A stretch of 5,605 bases of DNA from the NCBI GenBank assembly GCA_041918255.1, contig JAYRWD010000036.1:1-5605 (forward strand), in the 5' to 3' direction. The DNA is from JAYRWD01 sp041918255. GTDB lineage: Bacteria; Patescibacteriota; Dojkabacteria; B142; WJKM01. How positions within the stretch are numbered: position 1 is the stretch's first letter; the number at the start of each line of letters is the position of its first letter. A program made the position numbers and the translations under genes. Of this stretch, positions 4,440 to 5,605 are shown piece by piece. The notes under the pieces were generated by a model. The model was not told the DNA's origin. It ran no database searches and was given only the letters and a program-made list of their open reading frames with translations.

Positions 4440-5213
4440 TTATTCTTCGATAGATAGGGATTGGATTAGTTCAAGAAATTTTTCATATTGCTTTTGTGCA
4501 ATGTCAGCAGTATTCAAGTTATCTGCGTTTTGACCAAATGTGACCTGAATGCAAAGATCATCAGCTATACATCCCATTCCATATTCTGGGATAGGCCAGC
4601 CATTAGACATCTGCAATTCTATATTGGTATCATTCTGCAGATAATCACTTGTTGGGTCTATTGGTTTGCCTGACCAAGACATTGCAAATGCAAAATGATT
4701 ATCCCCTCTTCCTAACCAAATAGTTGAAGTAACCGTTGGAATATAGCCACCTCCTCCTTGTAATTGATTGCGTGTGTCAAATAACCTGATCGAGCCCGAC
4801 TCAAAATCGGGATGGTTTAGTTCGACATATTTACAGGGTTCGGAAGTTATTGTGGGAGGAGTGGATAGTGAGGGAACGATACAATCGTCGCCAAGTATTG
4901 GATCATCTGTATTCTTAAATGAATTTATAACTGCCGATACATTCCAACCTTCTGAAAGCATTATTGTGTACTTACCGAAATTTATAAAGTTGGATGGACT
5001 AGCTGTTTTTTTGGTAATAGAAAAAATCGGTTTACTTGACTCATTTACTTGGGTTGAGGCTGAGTTTGATTTATTGGTATTTTCTGTTGTAATGGTATTG
5101 AGCCTGTTGGATTGAACTACCAATGCTAAGAGCAGTATTAGATTTGTAATAACGCTAAGGAGAATTACCCAGGTGAATGTTTGTTTTGATTTGTTTAAAT
5201 TTTCGATATCCAT
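4440..5213 (-). CDS. Membrane-anchored extracytoplasmic protein, unknown family
   Basis: I do not recognise this protein. From ATG 5213 it is 257 residues; a TTG nine bases further upstream (5222) would add three. A short charged N-terminus is followed by one hydrophobic segment (about 15-35, WVILLSVITNLILLLALVV), a Ser/Thr/Asn-rich linker to about 70, and a soluble domain of about 185 residues. This topology suggests a single-pass anchor with the domain outside the membrane. The domain has four cysteines (about 111, 127, 215 and 221, counted from ATG 5213), which could form two disulfides, and a Gly run (GGGG) near 153. No lipobox or sorting motif is seen. It lies 28 bases after the gene at 5242-5592 and 18 bases before the Nudix gene, suggesting one transcription unit without showing a shared function. 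Confidence 0.75.
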   Translation of the reverse strand: MDIENLNKSKQTFTWVILLSVITNLILLLALVVQSNRLNTITTENTNKSNSASTQVNESSKPIFSITKKTASPSNFINFGKYTIMLSEGWNVSAVINSFKNTDDPILGDDCIVPSLSTPPTITSEPCKYVELNHPDFESGSIRLFDTRNQLQGGGGYIPTVTSTIWLGRGDNHFAFAMSWSGKPIDPTSDYLQNDTNIELQMSNGWPIPEYGMGCIADDLCIQVTFGQNADNLNTADIAQKQYEKFLELIQSLSIEE

Positions 5214-5241
5214 TTCGCTCAAATTATTATTAATAGTTTAA

Positions 5242-5592
5242 TTAGCTTGACAAAATATATGCGGATAGAAAAGCTACAACCAAGTATAGTATAGCGCAGA
5301 AAATACTTAAATCTTGTTTTAAAAAATTATTTTGTTTCAGTCTTCCGGGTATGACAAACAGCAAATATAACTCAACGAAATAGGTATTAACCATAAACCA
5401 GTGATAGAACCAAACAAATCTTTGCGAATAATTTGATAGATCTTCTTCAATATTCCCCAATAAATCTAAAATTGATTTTATCCCGAACATATCTTGCGTT
5501 ATGTCCCTTAGAAAATGAATAAGCGTGAAAATAAATATGGGAATCAAAAGAACTCTCCAGATTTTGTAAATGTCAGTTTTGAATAATTTCAT
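5242..5592 (-). CDS. Small membrane protein, unknown family
   Basis: This 116-residue protein is not recognised. It has three hydrophobic stretches that look like membrane helices: about 12-28 (WRVLLIPIFIFTLIHFL), 60-83 (with aromatic residues and WFYHWFMVNTYFVELYLLF), and 94-115. The loop between the first two (29-58) is rich in acidic residues, and the N-terminus is basic. The start ATG 5592 is preceded by AT-rich DNA without a ribosome-binding site, and only 13 bases of the window lie upstream, so the promoter is out of view. It is the first visible gene of the run that continues with the anchored protein and the Nudix hydrolase. Confidence 0.7.
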   Translation of the reverse strand: MKLFKTDIYKIWRVLLIPIFIFTLIHFLRDITQDMFGIKSILDLLGNIEEDLSNYSQRFVWFYHWFMVNTYFVELYLLFVIPGRLKQNNFLKQDLSIFCAILYLVVAFLSAYILSS

Positions 5593-5605
5593 TACATATC
5601 TAAAT

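Overview
The window holds seven protein genes, all on the minus strand, so transcription runs from right to left. The DNA is AT-rich, intergenic gaps are short, and none of the genes has a recognisable Shine-Dalgarno sequence. TTG is the only usable start for the Nudix gene. TGA is an ordinary stop, which ends the Nudix and acetyltransferase genes and argues against lineages that read TGA as glycine. A small SEDS cell-wall protein, a minimal Nudix enzyme and two small unrecognised membrane proteins suggest an uncultured bacterium, possibly Patescibacteria (CPR). That assignment is inference; no rRNA or other marker is present.

Right part (about 1660-5605), stable chromosome: a three-helix membrane protein (5242-5592), a membrane-anchored extracytoplasmic protein of unknown family (4440-5213), a Nudix hydrolase of ADP-ribose-pyrophosphatase type (3855-4421), a 309-base gap with small hairpins, then ftsW (2370-3545) and a PHP-domain phosphoesterase (1660-2355) only 14 bases apart. 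A 10-bp A/T-rich inverted repeat at 1568-1610 may end this unit.

Left part (1 to about 1560), an integron-like cassette array. Two single-gene units lie in tandem: a GNAT acetyltransferase (1000-1494) and a dCTP deaminase/dUTPase-family protein (275-805). About 25 bases after each stop codon comes an attC-like element (880-974 and 123-249). Both have the same plan: outer R boxes of the AAC/GTT type, inner 11-bp L arms, a conserved 4/1 asymmetric spacer, and a structured middle. Each gene is also flanked by a 23-24 base imperfect inverted repeat that begins exactly at the GTT core. One copy lies at the start of the cassette and the other at its end, next to its own attC. Closing a cassette into a circle by recombination at G/TT would bring the two copies together and lengthen the attC stem from about 7 to about 23 bp. 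This is the most notable feature of the window. It supports cassette boundaries of 129-886 (758 bp) and 887-1498 (612 bp).

A third, apparently gene-less unit starts at 128 with the same kind of terminal repeat and runs off the left edge. Upstream of the first cassette, at 1493-1556, two copies of a TTCGTATAA-type direct repeat and a TATAAT box next to a GTTAGAT core could form an attI-like entry site with a promoter. No integrase gene is in the window, so it must be elsewhere or lost.
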